Shown: piece by piece, positions 10,331 through 21,468 of the stretch
Layout: each line of letters opens with the position of its first letter
How positions within the stretch are numbered: position 1 is the first letter of the stretch
Assembly: GCA_030431985.1 (NCBI GenBank)
Contig: JAUIIB010000004.1
Coordinates: 1 to 64,000, forward strand
DNA length: 64,000 nucleotides
Direction of reading: 5' to 3'
Source of the DNA: Gammaproteobacteria bacterium
Lineage (GTDB): Bacteria; Pseudomonadota; Gammaproteobacteria; Burkholderiales; Nitrosomonadaceae
The notes under the pieces: generated by a model
The model's database searches: none
Seen by the model: only the letters and a program-made list of their open reading frames with translations
Told to the model about the DNA's origin: nothing
Made by a program: the position numbers and the translations under genes

Positions 10331-11493
10331 TATCCGGTCCCCGATGATTGCATAGCTGCATGCCCAGATAGTTCCAGTTGTTGTTTAAGATGCAGCGCGC
10401 GTTCCAGCGCTTTTTCGGTTGTGGCATCCAATACGGTAAAATGGCCCATTTTACGGCCAGGACGTGCCTCTGTTTTGCCGTATAAATGCAGCTTGACCGA
10501 TGGCTCAGATAATAATTGATACCAGTCTGGCTCGGCCGATTGCCATATATCGCCGAGTAAATTGACCATCACACATGACTGATGCAAGACCGTATCACCC
10601 AGCGGCATACCGCACAATGCGCGTACTTGCTGCTCGAATTGCGATGTCACGCATGCATCAATAGAAAAATGCCCGCTGTTGTGCGGGCGCGGCGCTATTT
10701 CATTGACGACCAGCCGGTCATCGTCCAGCACAAAAAATTCGACGCACAACACACCCTGATACGCTAAAGCTTGCGCTATTTTCCCCGCCATGTCGCGTGC
10801 ATTTGCGGCAACGCCTGCTGAAACTCTGGCCGACACAATACTGACATCGAGTATGCCGTTGGCATGCTGATTTTCCACAACCGGAAAATACACGATGGAG
10901 CCATCATAACTTCTGGCCAGCACTACGGACACTTCACATTTCAACGGCAGCTTCTGCTCCAGCACACATGGCACCGACCCCAGATCATTAAATGCTGCCG
11001 CCAAACCTGCTGCATTATCGACATGCCGCTGGCCTTTGCCATCGTAACCAAACTGGCTGACTTTTAATATTCCCGGAAAAATATCATCAATGGTGTCAGG
11101 ACACCCGGCCTGTTCGATGACTTCAAACGGCGCAACAGTCAATCCGTGCGACTGCAAAAAACGTTTTTCCAGAATTCTGTTTTGCGCAATGGTAACGCTG
11201 TGCGCATCCGGTCTGACAATACATTGTTCGGCTAGTGTGGAGAGCGCGGATGCCGCAATATTTTCAAACTCAGTGGTTATTGCTGAACACTGACTACTCA
11301 ATTGTGCTAGCGCATCCTTATCGGCATAGTCCGCACAGATAAACTGATCGGCAACCCGCCCTGCCGGACTGTCGGTATCAGGGTCCAGCACGGTGACCTG
11401 GTATCCCATTTGATGAGCCACCATGGTAAACATACGTCCCAGCTGACCGCCACCCAACAGTCCCAGCATTGCTCCCGGCAAAATCGGTTTCAT
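10327..11493 (-). CDS. purK: N5-carboxyaminoimidazole ribonucleotide synthase PurK
   Basis: ATP-grasp enzyme converting AIR, bicarbonate and ATP to N5-CAIR. I place the start at ATG 11493, which gives 388 aa beginning [19 protein letters not shown]. The open frame continues upstream but only as an out-of-frame reading of purE. The glycine-rich N-terminus (GGGQLGRM), the ATP-grasp core ([12 protein letters not shown]) and [12 protein letters not shown] are all present. It lies 22 bases after purE and overlaps purC by four bases. Confidence 0.95.
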   Translation of the reverse strand: MKPILPGAMLGLLGGGQLGRMFTMVAHQMGYQVTVLDPDTDSPAGRVADQFICADYADKDALAQLSSQCSAITTEFENIAASALSTLAEQCIVRPDAHSVTIAQNRILEKRFLQSHGLTVAPFEVIEQAGCPDTIDDIFPGILKVSQFGYDGKGQRHVDNAAGLAAAFNDLGSVPCVLEQKLPLKCEVSVVLARSYDGSIVYFPVVENQHANGILDVSIVSARVSAGVAANARDMAGKIAQALAYQGVLCVEFFVLDDDRLVVNEIAPRPHNSGHFSIDACVTSQFEQQVRALCGMPLGDTVLHQSCVMVNLLGDIWQSAEPDWYQLLSEPSVKLHLYGKTEARPGRKMGHFTVLDATTEKALERALHLKQQLELSGHAAMQSSGTGY

Positions 11494-11515
11494 GTGTTTC
11501 ACGTTTTTTACTTTC

Positions 11516-12004
11516 TCATTCCGGTAATTCCATCCTGGCCACTTGCGCCGCCTGCTGAACCCGAAACGCCTCAAGCCGCTCTCCTGTCTGGCGGTCAAGA
11601 TTAGCCAAAATAGCAACCGCAAACAGGCCGGCATTCGCCGCTCCCGCCTCGCCAATAGCGAAAGTTGCCACAGGAACGCCTTTGGGCATTTGCACAATGG
11701 AAAGCAACGAATCCAATCCTTGCAGGTATTTCGAGTTAACCGGCACACCGAGTACAGGCACCGTTGTTTTTGCCGCAATCATGCCCGGTAAGTGTGCGGC
11801 CCCGCCCGCACCGGCGATAATACACTGGATACCCCGCTGATTTGCCGTCTCGGCAAACTCAAACATCACATCTGGCGTACGATGCGCTGAAACCACACGT
11901 TTTTCGTAGGGGATATCGAACTCTTTGAGAACAGCCACGGCATGTTGCATGATGTTCCAGTCGCTGTTGCTGCCCATAACAACACTTATTAACGGCTCTT
12001 TCAT
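11516..12004 (-). CDS. purE: N5-CAIR mutase PurE
   Basis: Class I PurE of 162 aa that moves the carboxyl group of N5-CAIR to form CAIR, the step after PurK. Diagnostic sequences are [19 protein letters not shown] and [12 protein letters not shown] (catalytic His in the AHRTP segment). It is the first gene of the leftward purE-purK-purC operon. The promoter should lie in the 12005-12175 gap shared with divergent exbD. Confidence 0.96.
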   Translation of the reverse strand: MKEPLISVVMGSNSDWNIMQHAVAVLKEFDIPYEKRVVSAHRTPDVMFEFAETANQRGIQCIIAGAGGAAHLPGMIAAKTTVPVLGVPVNSKYLQGLDSLLSIVQMPKGVPVATFAIGEAGAANAGLFAVAILANLDRQTGERLEAFRVQQAAQVARMELPE

Positions 12005-12175
12005 TTATTCGATGAATGCTTGAAATAAGAAGTATTTTAAAAATACAATAAAAACGATTAAAAATGAGGATATTTTATTCCCCGCGATATATCTTCCGGC
12101 GTTCAGCCTGTTTATAATACCTGGCTCACGTTATATAATTTTAACCCATATCTTAAACTATAAAAGCAAGCGACT

Positions 12176-12607
12176 ATGAATTTTCAGCGTGGCAGATCAA
12201 AGGAAGAACCGGAAATCAATCTGGTACCGATGATCGATGTTCTGCTGGTTATATTGATTTTTCTGGTTGTCACAACGACCTACTCGAAATTTGCCGGGCT
12301 TGAAATTTCGCTGCCTGAAGCACGTAGCGATGCGCTCGATAATAATCTGGAACAGCCTCAGGCCATTGACATTAGCGTGAATGCAATGGGTGAATATACC
12401 ATTAATTTAGCACCGGTAAAATTCACCAGTATCGAACACCTGCGCGACACACTTCGTTCTGCGGCAGAAAATAGCGATGATCCCCTGGTTACGATTAATG
12501 CTGATGCTAAAGCCTCTCATCAATCGGTCATCACTATCATGGAAGCCTCCCGCCTAGCTGGATACAATAAAATCACCTTCACAACAGAAATTAAACGAAC
12601 TGAATAA
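12176..12607 (+). CDS. exbD: ExbD/TolR-family biopolymer transport protein
   Basis: Inner-membrane component of a proton-driven energy-transducing complex. It has a short cytoplasmic N-terminus (EEPEINLVPMIDV, with the conserved membrane Asp), one transmembrane helix (VLLVILIFLVVTT), and a periplasmic domain up to residue 143. Usually exbD or tolR follows exbB or tolQ. Here the neighbours are purE (divergent) and sodB, so it is an orphan whose motor partner must be encoded elsewhere. Two TATAAT-like boxes lie upstream at 12113-12118 and 12134-12139, without a convincing -35. Confidence 0.88.
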   Translation: MNFQRGRSKEEPEINLVPMIDVLLVILIFLVVTTTYSKFAGLEISLPEARSDALDNNLEQPQAIDISVNAMGEYTINLAPVKFTSIEHLRDTLRSAAENSDDPLVTINADAKASHQSVITIMEASRLAGYNKITFTTEIKRTE

Positions 12608-12697
12608 TTTTCAGTCGAAGAAAACATCCTAAAAAAAAATAATCGAACAATCGCTATTCACGATTCATTCATTAAACCATTCACAAAGGAGATGAAC

Positions 12698-13339
12698 ATG
12701 TCTAACCCTAACCTCGATAACTTTTCCAGCGCTGCATCATCAGGCGGTCAATTTGTTTTAGCGCCCCTGCCCTATGCAGACAATGCACTGGAACCGGTAA
12801 TTTCAGCACATACACTCAGTTTTCATTACGCCAAGCACCACAAAACCTATGTCGACAACCTCAACAAGCTTGTCGCAGGCACCGAACTGGAAGGCCAATC
12901 TTTGGAGCAAATTGTACGCGCAGTTGCCGGAAAGGCCGATAAGGCCGGTATTTTCAATAATGCCGCACAAGTCTGGAATCACATGTTCTACTGGCACAGT
13001 TTAAGCCCCAATGGCGGTGGCGAACCCGGTGCCGCACTGAAACAAAAAATTGAACAATCGTTTGGTAGTGTTGACGCTTGTAAGAAAGAATTTGCCAACG
13101 CTGCCATGACGCAATTTGGCAGCGGATGGGCATGGCTGGTTCAAGACGGCGATAAAATTGCTGTTGCCAAAACCGGCAATGCCGAATCACCCATCACCAA
13201 TAATCTTCGTCCACTATTAACTATCGATGTTTGGGAACATGCCTATTACCTGGATTATCAAAACCGCCGTGTTGATTATGTCAACACTATTCTAGACAAA
13301 CTGATCAACTGGGAATTTGCGCAGGCAAATCTGGCATAA
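12698..13339 (+). CDS. sodB: Iron superoxide dismutase
   Basis: Fe/Mn-family superoxide dismutase that removes superoxide in the cytoplasm. Metal ligands are visible: His in [16 protein letters not shown], His in NHMFYWHSL, and Asp plus His in [12 protein letters not shown] start at ATG 12698, because AAGGAG at 12686-12691 is six bases before it but touches the upstream ATG at 12692. The product is then 213 aa. The N-terminus carries about 20 residues more than SodB of E. coli ([10 protein letters not shown]), without a signal-peptide pattern. hisG follows after 15 bases. Confidence 0.93.
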   Translation: MSNPNLDNFSSAASSGGQFVLAPLPYADNALEPVISAHTLSFHYAKHHKTYVDNLNKLVAGTELEGQSLEQIVRAVAGKADKAGIFNNAAQVWNHMFYWHSLSPNGGGEPGAALKQKIEQSFGSVDACKKEFANAAMTQFGSGWAWLVQDGDKIAVAKTGNAESPITNNLRPLLTIDVWEHAYYLDYQNRRVDYVNTILDKLINWEFAQANLA

Positions 13340-13354
13340 ATTACCGGAAAATCT

Positions 13355-13996
13355 ATGACCGACATAACCATCGCCCTGTCAAAAGGGCGAATTTTTGACG
13401 ATACGGCACCGCTGTTAAAAGCAGCCGGTATTATTTCGCAGGACGATCCGGAATCGTCGCGCAAATTAATTTTATCGACAAACCGCGCTAAAGTACGACT
13501 GGTGATTGTGCGTGCTTCCGACGTGCCCACCTATGTGCAGTATGGCGCGGCTGACCTGGGCATCGCGGGCAAGGATGTTTTACTGGAACACGGCGGCAAC
13601 GGATTGTATCAACCGCTCGATTTAAATATCGCACGCTGCCGCATGATGGTTGCCGTACCGGATGGATTCGATTATGAGTCTGCAGTACGCCAAGGTGCGC
13701 GGCTGCGAGTTGCAACCAAGTATCTTCAAACAACGCGGGCGCATTTTGCTGATAAAGGCGTGCATGTCGACCTCATTAAATTATACGGATCAATGGAACT
13801 TGCGCCACTCGTCGGCCTGGCTGACGCTATTGTCGATTTAGTCTCCACCGGCAACACACTGAAGGCAAACAATCTGCATGCAGTAGAAGAAATCATGCCG
13901 ATATCTTCCCGGTTAATCGTCAACCAGGCAGCACTAAAACTTAAACGTGAAGACATTCAGCCTATTTTGAACGCATTCTCGGATGCCATCCAATAA
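13355..13996 (+). CDS. hisG: ATP phosphoribosyltransferase, short form HisG
   Basis: First enzyme of histidine synthesis, joining ATP and PRPP. It is 213 aa, the short form that lacks the C-terminal regulatory domain and needs HisZ as a partner, which is not in this window. Family segments are [10 protein letters not shown] at the start, [12 protein letters not shown] and [15 protein letters not shown] at the PRPP site. hisD follows after 47 bases, forming a his cluster. Confidence 0.95.
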   Translation: MTDITIALSKGRIFDDTAPLLKAAGIISQDDPESSRKLILSTNRAKVRLVIVRASDVPTYVQYGAADLGIAGKDVLLEHGGNGLYQPLDLNIARCRMMVAVPDGFDYESAVRQGARLRVATKYLQTTRAHFADKGVHVDLIKLYGSMELAPLVGLADAIVDLVSTGNTLKANNLHAVEEIMPISSRLIVNQAALKLKREDIQPILNAFSDAIQ

Positions 13997-14043
13997 CCGG
14001 AACAGCTTTCAGCCATACTTACAGGATTACAGGATTAATTACC

Positions 14044-15345
14044 ATGGTTCATATTAAGCGACTCAATTCAGCAGATAACAATTTTGACCAAATGCTGCGT
14101 CAATTACACAATTTTGAAAACACCATGGATGAGTCGGTTGAAACTACGGTTGCACAGATTCTGGCTAACATTAAAACACGCGGCAATGAGGCTTTGATTG
14201 AATACACCCAACAATTTGATCATGTTCAGGCTAACTCGATCACAGAACTGGAGCTCACCAAGGATGATTTGCACCGTTCACTATCCGTTTTACCGGAAGA
14301 TCAACGCCAAGCACTTGAGCACGCGGCTGAACGTATAAAAAATTATCATCAAAAACAGGTTGCCGAAACATGGCGTTATCAAGAAGACGACAGTACCATG
14401 CTCGGCCAGAAAGTCACGCCTCTTGATCGCGTCGGACTCTACGTACCCGGCGGCAAAGCATCTTATCCGTCGTCTGTTTTAATGAATGCACTTCCCGCAA
14501 AAGTTGCTGGTGTAAAAGAACTCATTATGGTTGTGCCCACGCCGCACGGTGAAAAAAATGACATGGTGCTGGCGGCGGCGGCAATCAGCCAAATTGACCG
14601 TGTATTCACGATCGGCGGCGCTCAGGCCGTCGGTGCACTCGCATTTGGTACTGAAACAATACCTCAAGTGGATAAAATCGTTGGGCCCGGTAATGCCTAT
14701 GTCGCCGCCGCAAAGCGTCGTGTTTTTGGCATCGTTGGCATTGATATGGTTGCGGGGCCATCTGAAATTCTGGTCATCTGTGATGGTAAAACCGACCCAG
14801 ATTGGATTGCAATGGATATGTTCTCACAAGCCGAGCATGACGAAATGGCTCAATCGATTCTTTTATCCCCGGACGCCGATTTTTTAGATAAAGTCGCGCA
14901 AAGTATTGATCGGCAAATCGAGACTATGCCCCGGAAAATGGTTATTCATGCTTCACTGGAAAACCGCGGCGCTCTAATTCAGGTCGAAAATCTAGATGAA
15001 GCCTGTGCCATTGCTAATACAATTTCACCTGAGCACTTGGAGCTTTCTGTCGATAATCCCGAGCACTGGGTGGATAAAATCAAGCATGCCGGTGCTATAT
15101 TTATGGGACGACACACCTGTGAAGCCCTTGGCGATTACTGTGCCGGACCCAATCATGTCTTACCAACAGCACGAACGGCACGTTTTTCATCGCCATTGGG
15201 CACATATGACTTTCAGAAACGCAGCAGCCTAATTCAGGTCTCTGAGGAAGGCGCAATTAAACTTGGAAAAATTGCATCGGTTCTTGCACATGGTGAGGGT
15301 TTGCATGCCCACGCCCACTCAGCAGAATATCGTTTTAAAAACTAG
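14044..15345 (+). CDS. hisD: Histidinol dehydrogenase HisD
   Basis: Zinc- and NAD-dependent oxidation of histidinol to histidine, 433 aa. The family signature is complete: [17 protein letters not shown], the zinc and catalytic region [11 protein letters not shown], and the C-terminal [19 protein letters not shown]. The gene follows hisG. The two form the visible part of the histidine pathway here. Confidence 0.97.
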   Translation: MVHIKRLNSADNNFDQMLRQLHNFENTMDESVETTVAQILANIKTRGNEALIEYTQQFDHVQANSITELELTKDDLHRSLSVLPEDQRQALEHAAERIKNYHQKQVAETWRYQEDDSTMLGQKVTPLDRVGLYVPGGKASYPSSVLMNALPAKVAGVKELIMVVPTPHGEKNDMVLAAAAISQIDRVFTIGGAQAVGALAFGTETIPQVDKIVGPGNAYVAAAKRRVFGIVGIDMVAGPSEILVICDGKTDPDWIAMDMFSQAEHDEMAQSILLSPDADFLDKVAQSIDRQIETMPRKMVIHASLENRGALIQVENLDEACAIANTISPEHLELSVDNPEHWVDKIKHAGAIFMGRHTCEALGDYCAGPNHVLPTARTARFSSPLGTYDFQKRSSLIQVSEEGAIKLGKIASVLAHGEGLHAHAHSAEYRFKN

Positions 15346-15406
15346 TATTCTGCGTCACACCTGTCAATACGCTGCATTATATATGCAGCAACTTTGCGGA
15401 TAAATC

Positions 15407-16261
15407 ATGCATCGGATCAGCTCGCGCGAACATCCCCTGGTAAAGCATCTGGTCAAGTTGCAGAAATCTGCCCAATTACGGCAGCAGTCCAATACTACAA
15501 TTCTGGATGGCATACATCTGATACAGTCTTACCTTTCCGGCGATACAGATTTATTAACGCCCCTGCACCTTATCGTCAGTGAAACCGGACTGAAAGATAA
15601 AGACATTATTTCCCTAGTCCAAGCATGTCAGCAACGTCCGGAGACAAAACTCCTTCAGGTAACAGATCTTGTATTTGAAAAAATTTCTGCCGTTAAAACA
15701 CCCTCAGGCGTTCTCGCACACATCGCAATTCCAAGTTATCAGCAGCATCGATCTCAGCGCAACACCACTCAATCGACGCACTGCGTGTTAATTGAGGCGA
15801 TTCAAGATCCCGGCAATCTGGGCACAATGATTCGAACCGCTGCGGCTGCTGGTATTGCCGATATTTATTTATCTGAAAACTGTGCCGATGTCTGGTCCCC
15901 CAAAACACTACGTGCGGCAATGGGCGCACACTTTTTTTTAGCGTTGCACAGTCATTGCGATCTCATTAATGTTATTAACAATTTTCAAGGTCGGGTACTA
16001 GCAACTTCGCCTTACTCTAAACAAACGCTGTATCAAACGCAGCTAAGCGGCGCTGTTGCTTTTGTTTTCGGTAATGAAGGTGCCGGGCTATCGAAAGAAA
16101 CGCTTTGCGCAGTAGATCAAACTGTCGCTATTCCCATGCCGGGTAAAACCGAGTCGCTCAATGCTGCGACAGCACTGGCAGTTTGTCTATTTGAAAAAGT
16201 ACGTCAGGAACACTATAGCCCACAATATGTCTCAGAAGATAGCAAAAGTGCGAAAACTTAA
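15407..16261 (+). CDS. TrmH/SpoU-family RNA 2'-O-methyltransferase
   Basis: SPOUT-fold RNA methyltransferase of 284 aa. An N-terminal substrate-binding domain (ISSREHPLVKHLVKLQ) is followed by the knotted SAM-binding domain. That domain carries motif 1 (IQDPGNLGTMIRTAAAAG), motif 2 (FGNEGAGLS) and motif 3 (IPMPGKTESLNAATALAV). The architecture is closest to 23S rRNA (guanosine or uridine) 2'-O methylases, but the exact target cannot be read from sequence. It lies after hisD with its own spacing and is probably expressed independently. Confidence 0.88.
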   Translation: MHRISSREHPLVKHLVKLQKSAQLRQQSNTTILDGIHLIQSYLSGDTDLLTPLHLIVSETGLKDKDIISLVQACQQRPETKLLQVTDLVFEKISAVKTPSGVLAHIAIPSYQQHRSQRNTTQSTHCVLIEAIQDPGNLGTMIRTAAAAGIADIYLSENCADVWSPKTLRAAMGAHFFLALHSHCDLINVINNFQGRVLATSPYSKQTLYQTQLSGAVAFVFGNEGAGLSKETLCAVDQTVAIPMPGKTESLNAATALAVCLFEKVRQEHYSPQYVSEDSKSAKT

Positions 16262-16330
16262 ATCGTACACATAGATCTAAAGATTATTGCCATGTATTAT
16301 TGGATGTTTGCAAATATGAATGGAGAAGTT

Positions 16331-16681
16331 ATGAAAGGGTTAACTTTGGCGTCAGCTTTGTTACTAATGGGCGGTTTGTTTTTTTATTCAGTTCAGGTTC
16401 TCGCTCTACATCACGAAGATACTTCGGCAGTTGCTTCTGGCACGCAATTGCCAAATGATGAGGGTATTGTTGTCGATATTCTGGACACCACGGGATACAC
16501 GTATATGGAATTGGAAAATGGAAGCAACCGCTTCTGGATTGTAGCTCCGACAACGCAGGTCAATCTCGGTGATCACATACGTTTCGTGGAAAATATGTCA
16601 ATGGAAAACTTTACCAGTAAGACTTTAAACCGCACATTCCGGCGGGTGATTTTCGTCTCCTCGACTATGATTAAAAAATAA
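16331..16681 (+). CDS. Small exported protein, NrfJ-like domain
   Basis: I start at ATG 16331, which has GGAGAAG just upstream, giving 116 aa. The first 25 residues form a signal peptide (MKGLTLASALLLMGG then a hydrophobic run), so the product is periplasmic. The mature part, with DTTGYTYMELENG, WIVAPTT and NFTSKTLNRTF followed by IFVSS, resembles small beta-barrel domains found beside nitrite-reductase and cytochrome genes (NrfJ-like). The function is unknown. It ends two bases from the convergent uvrB stop. Confidence 0.7.
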   Translation: MKGLTLASALLLMGGLFFYSVQVLALHHEDTSAVASGTQLPNDEGIVVDILDTTGYTYMELENGSNRFWIVAPTTQVNLGDHIRFVENMSMENFTSKTLNRTFRRVIFVSSTMIKK

Positions 16682-16683
16682 GA

Positions 16684-18714
16684 TTATTCGACTTCAACCG
16701 CACCGCTAAACAACCGGTCTTTAAGCCGCTTGATCTCGTCCCGGTACTGCGCAGCCTGCTCAAATTCTAAATTCTTGGCTGAGTTGAGCATTTGCTTCTC
16801 CAAACGCTGGATTGCCTTGCCAATTTGATCCGCATCCATGGCTTGATAACTCGCCTGATTATCTCCGGCTTTCAGTTTCTTTTGTGCCGTATCGAGACTA
16901 TAGACGCCGTCGATCAGGTCTTTTATCCGCTTATGTACGGTACGCGGTGTTATTTTGTGCTTCTGGTTAAATGCCAGCTGTTTTTCACGTCTGCGATTTG
17001 TTTCGTCAATGGCTACACGCATCGACCGTGTTATTTTGTCGCCATAAAGAATGGCTGTGCCGTTAATATGCCTAGCTGCTCTGCCTATGGTTTGAATCAA
17101 TGACCGTTCCGACCTGAGGAAACCTTCTTTATCCGCATCGAGTATAGCCACCAGCGACACCTCTGGTATATCAAGCCCCTCTCGCAACAAGTTGATCCCA
17201 ACCAAAACGTCAAATTCTCCGAGTCTAAGGTCGCGAATGATTTCAACACGTTCAACCGTATCAATATCCGAGTGAAGATAGCGTACTCGAATCTGATGAT
17301 CGGAAAAATAATCCGTTAAATCTTCTGCCATGCGTTTAGTCAGAGTCGTCACCAGTACACGCTCATTTCTGGTAACACGAAAGTTGACTTCAGACATCAG
17401 ATCATCCACTTGCGTGGAAACGGCGCGAACTTCAATAATCGGATCGACAAGCCCTGTCGGCCGCACAACTTGTTCAACGGTTTGTCCGCTGTGTTGCTGC
17501 TCATAATTCGCTGGCGTTGCAGAAATAAAGATAGTCTGCGGCATCATTTTTTCAAACTCTTCAAATTTCAGCGGCCGATTATCCAACGCGGAAGGCAATC
17601 GAAACCCATATTGGACCAGATTTTCCTTGCGAGACCGATCTCCCTTAAACATTCCACCGATCTGTGGCACGGTTACATGACTCTCATCAATTAACATCAA
17701 AGCGTTTTTGGGTAGATAATCAATTAAAGTCGGTGGTGGTTCACCGGGGTTTTTTCCTGAAAGATGACGTGAATAATTTTCAATCCCTTTGCAAAAACCC
17801 AATTCGTTGAGCATCTCGAGATCAAAGCGGGTTCGCTGATCCAACCGCTGCGCTTCAACCAAATGATGATCATGATAAAAATATTCCAGCCGTTCCCGCA
17901 ATTCAGCTTTAATGGAATCCATAGCTCTTAGTGTAGTGCTTCTCGGCGTAACATAATGACTCGATGGATAAACTGTATAGCGGGATAATTTTTGCAAAAC
18001 GCGACCAGTCAAAGGGTCGAACAATGACAAATCGTCAACTTCATCGTCAAATAATGAAATTCGCACAGCCGCTTCTGAACTCTCCGCCGGAAAAATATCC
18101 AGCACATCACCCCTAACACGAAATGTGCCACGCGAGAACTCCATTTCGTTTCGCTCATACTGCATTTCACTCAATCGTTTGATAATGTCGCGCTGTGAAT
18201 ACTTTTCATTCACCCTTAAGTGGAGAATCATACCGTGGTAATCAACGGGATCACCGATACCATAAATACAGGAAACTGTTGCTACAATGACCGTATCTTC
18301 TCTCTCGAGCAATGATTTCGTAGCCGATAAGCGCATTTGTTCAATATGTGCATTTATACTGGAATCTTTCTCGATGAACAGATCGCGTGATGGCACATAC
18401 GCTTCAGGCTGATAATAATCATAATACGAGACAAAATATTCAACTGCATTCTCGGGAAAAAATTCGCGCATCTCAGCATAAAGTTGAGCAGCCAATGTCT
18501 TATTAGGGGCAATTAGAATTGCTGGCCGCCCTAATCGAGCAATAACATGCGCCATGGTAAATGTCTTACCTGAACCCGTCACACCCAATAAGGTTTGATA
18601 AGCTAAACCATCATTAATTCCTTCAACTAAGTTGACAATGGCACTGGGTTGGTCTCCGGCAGGCTCAAACGACTGATGCAATTTATACAAACTATTGGGA
18701 AAGGTCTGAATCAC
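16684..18714 (-). CDS. uvrB: Excinuclease ABC subunit UvrB
   Basis: Helicase-like damage-verification subunit of nucleotide excision repair, 676 aa. It has the Walker [11 protein letters not shown], the UvrB beta-hairpin region [12 protein letters not shown], the DEAD-like [11 protein letters not shown], the motif VI-type QTIGRAARH, and a C-terminal UVR domain ([18 protein letters not shown]) that contacts UvrC. It is a single-gene unit divergent from the aminotransferase gene. Confidence 0.98.
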   Translation of the reverse strand: MIQTFPNSLYKLHQSFEPAGDQPSAIVNLVEGINDGLAYQTLLGVTGSGKTFTMAHVIARLGRPAILIAPNKTLAAQLYAEMREFFPENAVEYFVSYYDYYQPEAYVPSRDLFIEKDSSINAHIEQMRLSATKSLLEREDTVIVATVSCIYGIGDPVDYHGMILHLRVNEKYSQRDIIKRLSEMQYERNEMEFSRGTFRVRGDVLDIFPAESSEAAVRISLFDDEVDDLSLFDPLTGRVLQKLSRYTVYPSSHYVTPRSTTLRAMDSIKAELRERLEYFYHDHHLVEAQRLDQRTRFDLEMLNELGFCKGIENYSRHLSGKNPGEPPPTLIDYLPKNALMLIDESHVTVPQIGGMFKGDRSRKENLVQYGFRLPSALDNRPLKFEEFEKMMPQTIFISATPANYEQQHSGQTVEQVVRPTGLVDPIIEVRAVSTQVDDLMSEVNFRVTRNERVLVTTLTKRMAEDLTDYFSDHQIRVRYLHSDIDTVERVEIIRDLRLGEFDVLVGINLLREGLDIPEVSLVAILDADKEGFLRSERSLIQTIGRAARHINGTAILYGDKITRSMRVAIDETNRRREKQLAFNQKHKITPRTVHKRIKDLIDGVYSLDTAQKKLKAGDNQASYQAMDADQIGKAIQRLEKQMLNSAKNLEFEQAAQYRDEIKRLKDRLFSGAVEVE

Positions 18715-18795
18715 AGGTATAATCCGTTGTCGTCATTATTGTTTGATCATTTATTCTAACATGCCGGTCTGTCTATTTTGAGTGAGGATACAGTT

Positions 18796-19992
18796 TTGGA
18801 ACTCTCAAGCCGCGTACAAGCTATAAAACCCTCTCCCACACTTGCTGTCACCGCCCGTGCGGCCCGTTTAAAGGCGGAAGGCAAAGATATTATCGGCTTA
18901 GGCGCTGGCGAACCCGACTTCGATACACCTCAACATATTAAAAACGCCGCGATTGAAGCACTCAACAAAGGGCTTACAAAATATACAGCTGTGGGTGGTA
19001 CCCTTAGTTTAAAAAAAGCCATTATTGAAAAATTTCAACGTGAAAATAATCTGGAATTTGAAACCAAACAAATTTTAGTTTCTTGTGGCGGTAAGCAGAG
19101 TTTTTTTAATCTTGCTTTAGCCACACTCAATCCAGGCGACGAAGTCATCATTCCTGCACCATACTGGGTGTCTTATCCAGATATCGTCATGATTGCCGAA
19201 GGTAAACCGGTTTTTATTACTGCCGGCATTGAACAAAACTTCAAGATTACTCCCGAGCAGCTTGAAAAAGCAATTACCCCAAACACCAAAATGTTTGTTA
19301 TTAACAGCCCTAGCAATCCAACTGGCGCCGTTTATACACAGGGCGAATTGCATGCACTGGGTATCGTATTACGAAAACATCCGAAGATACTAATTGCTAC
19401 GGACGATATGTATGAACATATACTTTTGTCTGACAACAATTTTGTTAATATCTTGAACATCTGTCCCGATTTATATTCACGCACGATAGTTTTAAATGGG
19501 GTATCTAAAGCCTATTCAATGACAGGTTGGCGAATTGGCTATTGTGGTGGGCCTGCAGAAATTATAACCGCCATGGAAAATATTCAATCACAGAGCACGT
19601 CAAATCCTTCTTCAATATCTCAGGCTGCGGCAGAAATGGCGTTAAATGGTGATCAATCGTGTATCCAACCAATGGTCACGGCATTTATCGAACGTAACAA
19701 TTACGTCTCCGAACAATTAAATCTATGTAAAGGCGTTACTTGTTTAAAATCGCAGGGCGCCTTCTATGCCTTTGCAGATATGCGCCAAGCAATAGATAAT
19801 CTGTATGAAAGGGAATTTATCCAGCATAAAAACGACTTGGCTCTTTGTGAATATTTGCTTGAAAAAGCTGGTATTGCTGTTGTTCCGGGATCAGCTTTTG
19901 GCTGCGAAGGATATGTACGTCTATCTTTTGCGACTACGCTTGATAATTTAGACAAAGCCATGAGCCGATTGAATCAGGCGTTAGCTCATTAG
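18796..19992 (+). CDS. aspC: Class I aspartate aminotransferase
   Basis: PLP-dependent aminotransferase of the Ib (AspAT/aromatic) type, about 398 aa. Visible family segments: SSRVQAIKPSPTLAVTARA, GAGEPDFDTP, the SNPTGAVY loop, and the PLP lysine in NGVSKAYSMTGWRIGY. The best start is a TTG at 18796. It puts GAGG eight bases upstream and yields an N-terminus beginning at the family-conserved position. A second in-frame TTG at 18778 lacks a ribosome site. The gene is divergent from uvrB. Confidence 0.93.
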   Translation: MELSSRVQAIKPSPTLAVTARAARLKAEGKDIIGLGAGEPDFDTPQHIKNAAIEALNKGLTKYTAVGGTLSLKKAIIEKFQRENNLEFETKQILVSCGGKQSFFNLALATLNPGDEVIIPAPYWVSYPDIVMIAEGKPVFITAGIEQNFKITPEQLEKAITPNTKMFVINSPSNPTGAVYTQGELHALGIVLRKHPKILIATDDMYEHILLSDNNFVNILNICPDLYSRTIVLNGVSKAYSMTGWRIGYCGGPAEIITAMENIQSQSTSNPSSISQAAAEMALNGDQSCIQPMVTAFIERNNYVSEQLNLCKGVTCLKSQGAFYAFADMRQAIDNLYEREFIQHKNDLALCEYLLEKAGIAVVPGSAFGCEGYVRLSFATTLDNLDKAMSRLNQALAH

Positions 19993-20007
19993 TTTGTTTA
20001 GTGCACC

Positions 20008-20559
20008 TTAGTGCGATTCCAGTTCTAGTTCTAGTTCTTGTGCGGCCTTCTTAGTTTTTCCTGCCCTGGAAGGAATATTGCATAATCCACATATGTGGTT
20101 TGAGTGTATATCCAACGAATGAACTAAAAACTTTCCATCACATTGAATACAGGGAGTAATACATAAGACTTCACTTTCTACAAATCGAATTAATGTCCAG
20201 GCCCGCGTCAAACTTAGAACCTGATCAAGTTTGTTTGCTTCAATGTGCTCTATATACAATTTATAACTTTTTATCAGTGCATCAATACCGCTAATATCAG
20301 CATGCCGCGTAATAAAATTATAAATATTAATAAACAATGAAGAATGCATATTGGGTTGCCAGCTCATGAACCAATCTTCAGAATAAGGTAGCATTCCTTT
20401 TGGCGGAGATTCTCCTCTGATTTCTTTATACAGTTTTACCAATCTCTCGCGGCTTAAATTGGAATTCACTTCCAGCACTTGTAAACGTGCACCTAATCTA
20501 ATTAATTCAGATGCCAATTGAATCTGTTTAGCTTCTGTCAGTATGCTTCGATTGCGCAT
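20008..20559 (-). CDS. flhC: Flagellar master regulator subunit FlhC
   Basis: With FlhD it forms the FlhD4C2 activator of class II flagellar genes. It is 183 aa. The four zinc cysteines that hold the C-terminal domain are visible: two in ITPCIQC and two in HICGLC. It lies 30 bases downstream of flhD on the minus strand. The last residues are an acidic Glu-Leu repeat not essential to the fold. Confidence 0.95.
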   Translation of the reverse strand: MRNRSILTEAKQIQLASELIRLGARLQVLEVNSNLSRERLVKLYKEIRGESPPKGMLPYSEDWFMSWQPNMHSSLFINIYNFITRHADISGIDALIKSYKLYIEHIEANKLDQVLSLTRAWTLIRFVESEVLCITPCIQCDGKFLVHSLDIHSNHICGLCNIPSRAGKTKKAAQELELELESH

Positions 20560-20589
20560 TTGACTTCTCCTTCAAAAAGGACCAAAACA

Positions 20590-20913
20590 TTATGTAACTG
20601 TTTCGGCCGGTTGCCCAGCCATTAATATGGCAGCGTGGGATTGTGAAACCGCATTGTTATCATCACGGTTATTGCTAGACAATAGTTCTGCGATCAAAGC
20701 GTCATTAAATCTAAAGCGACATAGCAGACTATTGGACGAAGCCATTTTCAGGAGCTGGCTTGTCGTCAGCTTCTCAATAATTCCAGCGACATCCTGATCG
20801 ACACCGAGTCGATACATTGCGGCTACTTTGTCTTCACGAATTAATTGCTGAGCCAATAATAAATAGGCTAGATTAACTTCTCTTATTTCGTTTAGTAGCT
20901 GCTTTGTTTCCAT
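20590..20913 (-). CDS. flhD: Flagellar master regulator subunit FlhD
   Basis: 107 aa all-helical partner of FlhC. The N-terminus (LLNEIREVNLAYLLLAQQLI) and the following KVAAMYRLGVD are characteristic. It is the first gene of flhDC. The 555-base region upstream should contain its promoter and regulatory sites. A degenerate EAL-domain gene lies beyond that region on the same strand, which may be relevant because an EAL-like protein (YdiV) is a known FlhD4C2 antagonist in enterics. Confidence 0.94.
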   Translation of the reverse strand: METKQLLNEIREVNLAYLLLAQQLIREDKVAAMYRLGVDQDVAGIIEKLTTSQLLKMASSNSLLCRFRFNDALIAELLSSNNRDDNNAVSQSHAAILMAGQPAETVT

Positions 20914-21468
20914 TCTAAAGCCTCCTCTTTATAAATCAGACATTGCACCAAAGGTATGACCATTCTCGATGCTGATCGTATTGAAGTAAATGGAAACAAA
21001 TCTAAATCAAATTTAGGAAAAGTCCTTATCGCAACATAAGGGTTTTTCTTACATAACGAATAATGCTGTTATTTTTCAATAGATTATAGTGTTTTGTTAA
21101 TATTGCTGGATATAATGTACTACAAACTATTCATAATTTTATATGAGCGCCATTGGGGTATGGGGAATCAAACGGCTTACTGAGGTGCTTATAAAAAATT
21201 ATTGATTCAGTTCTTAAACCCAAGAATTCGAATTCAAACAAATTGACGATAAATTCGGCCAATAATACTCAACTAAAGCTGATCAGCATCTTACGTTTAT
21301 CTTCGAACTAAAGTTTTTACCACAGGGCACTGAAATGAAGCCGATTGGTGTTACGTTGATGCACACAAGTCCAAAAAAAACGGAGCCATGACGCCTATGA
21401 AAGGGGAATTACCTTTTGAATACAAATTGTTACCAGACTAGTTGACACGAGAAAATTATCCTTCAAGA
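20914..21468. promoter_or_regulatory. flhD upstream region, 555 bases without a gene
   Basis: No coding sequence is visible. A small hairpin lies near 21027-21045 (CCTTAT, loop CGCAAC, ATAAGG), flanked by A and T runs. In the flhD reading direction it could act as a leader terminator or an RNA stabiliser. A long untranslated leader is known for flhDC in other bacteria. I could not fix a promoter. Confidence 0.4.

Noticed and set aside
10327-11778. Long form of purK starting inside purE
   Set aside because: The extra 95 residues are an out-of-frame reading of purE; PurK proteins begin at the chosen Met.
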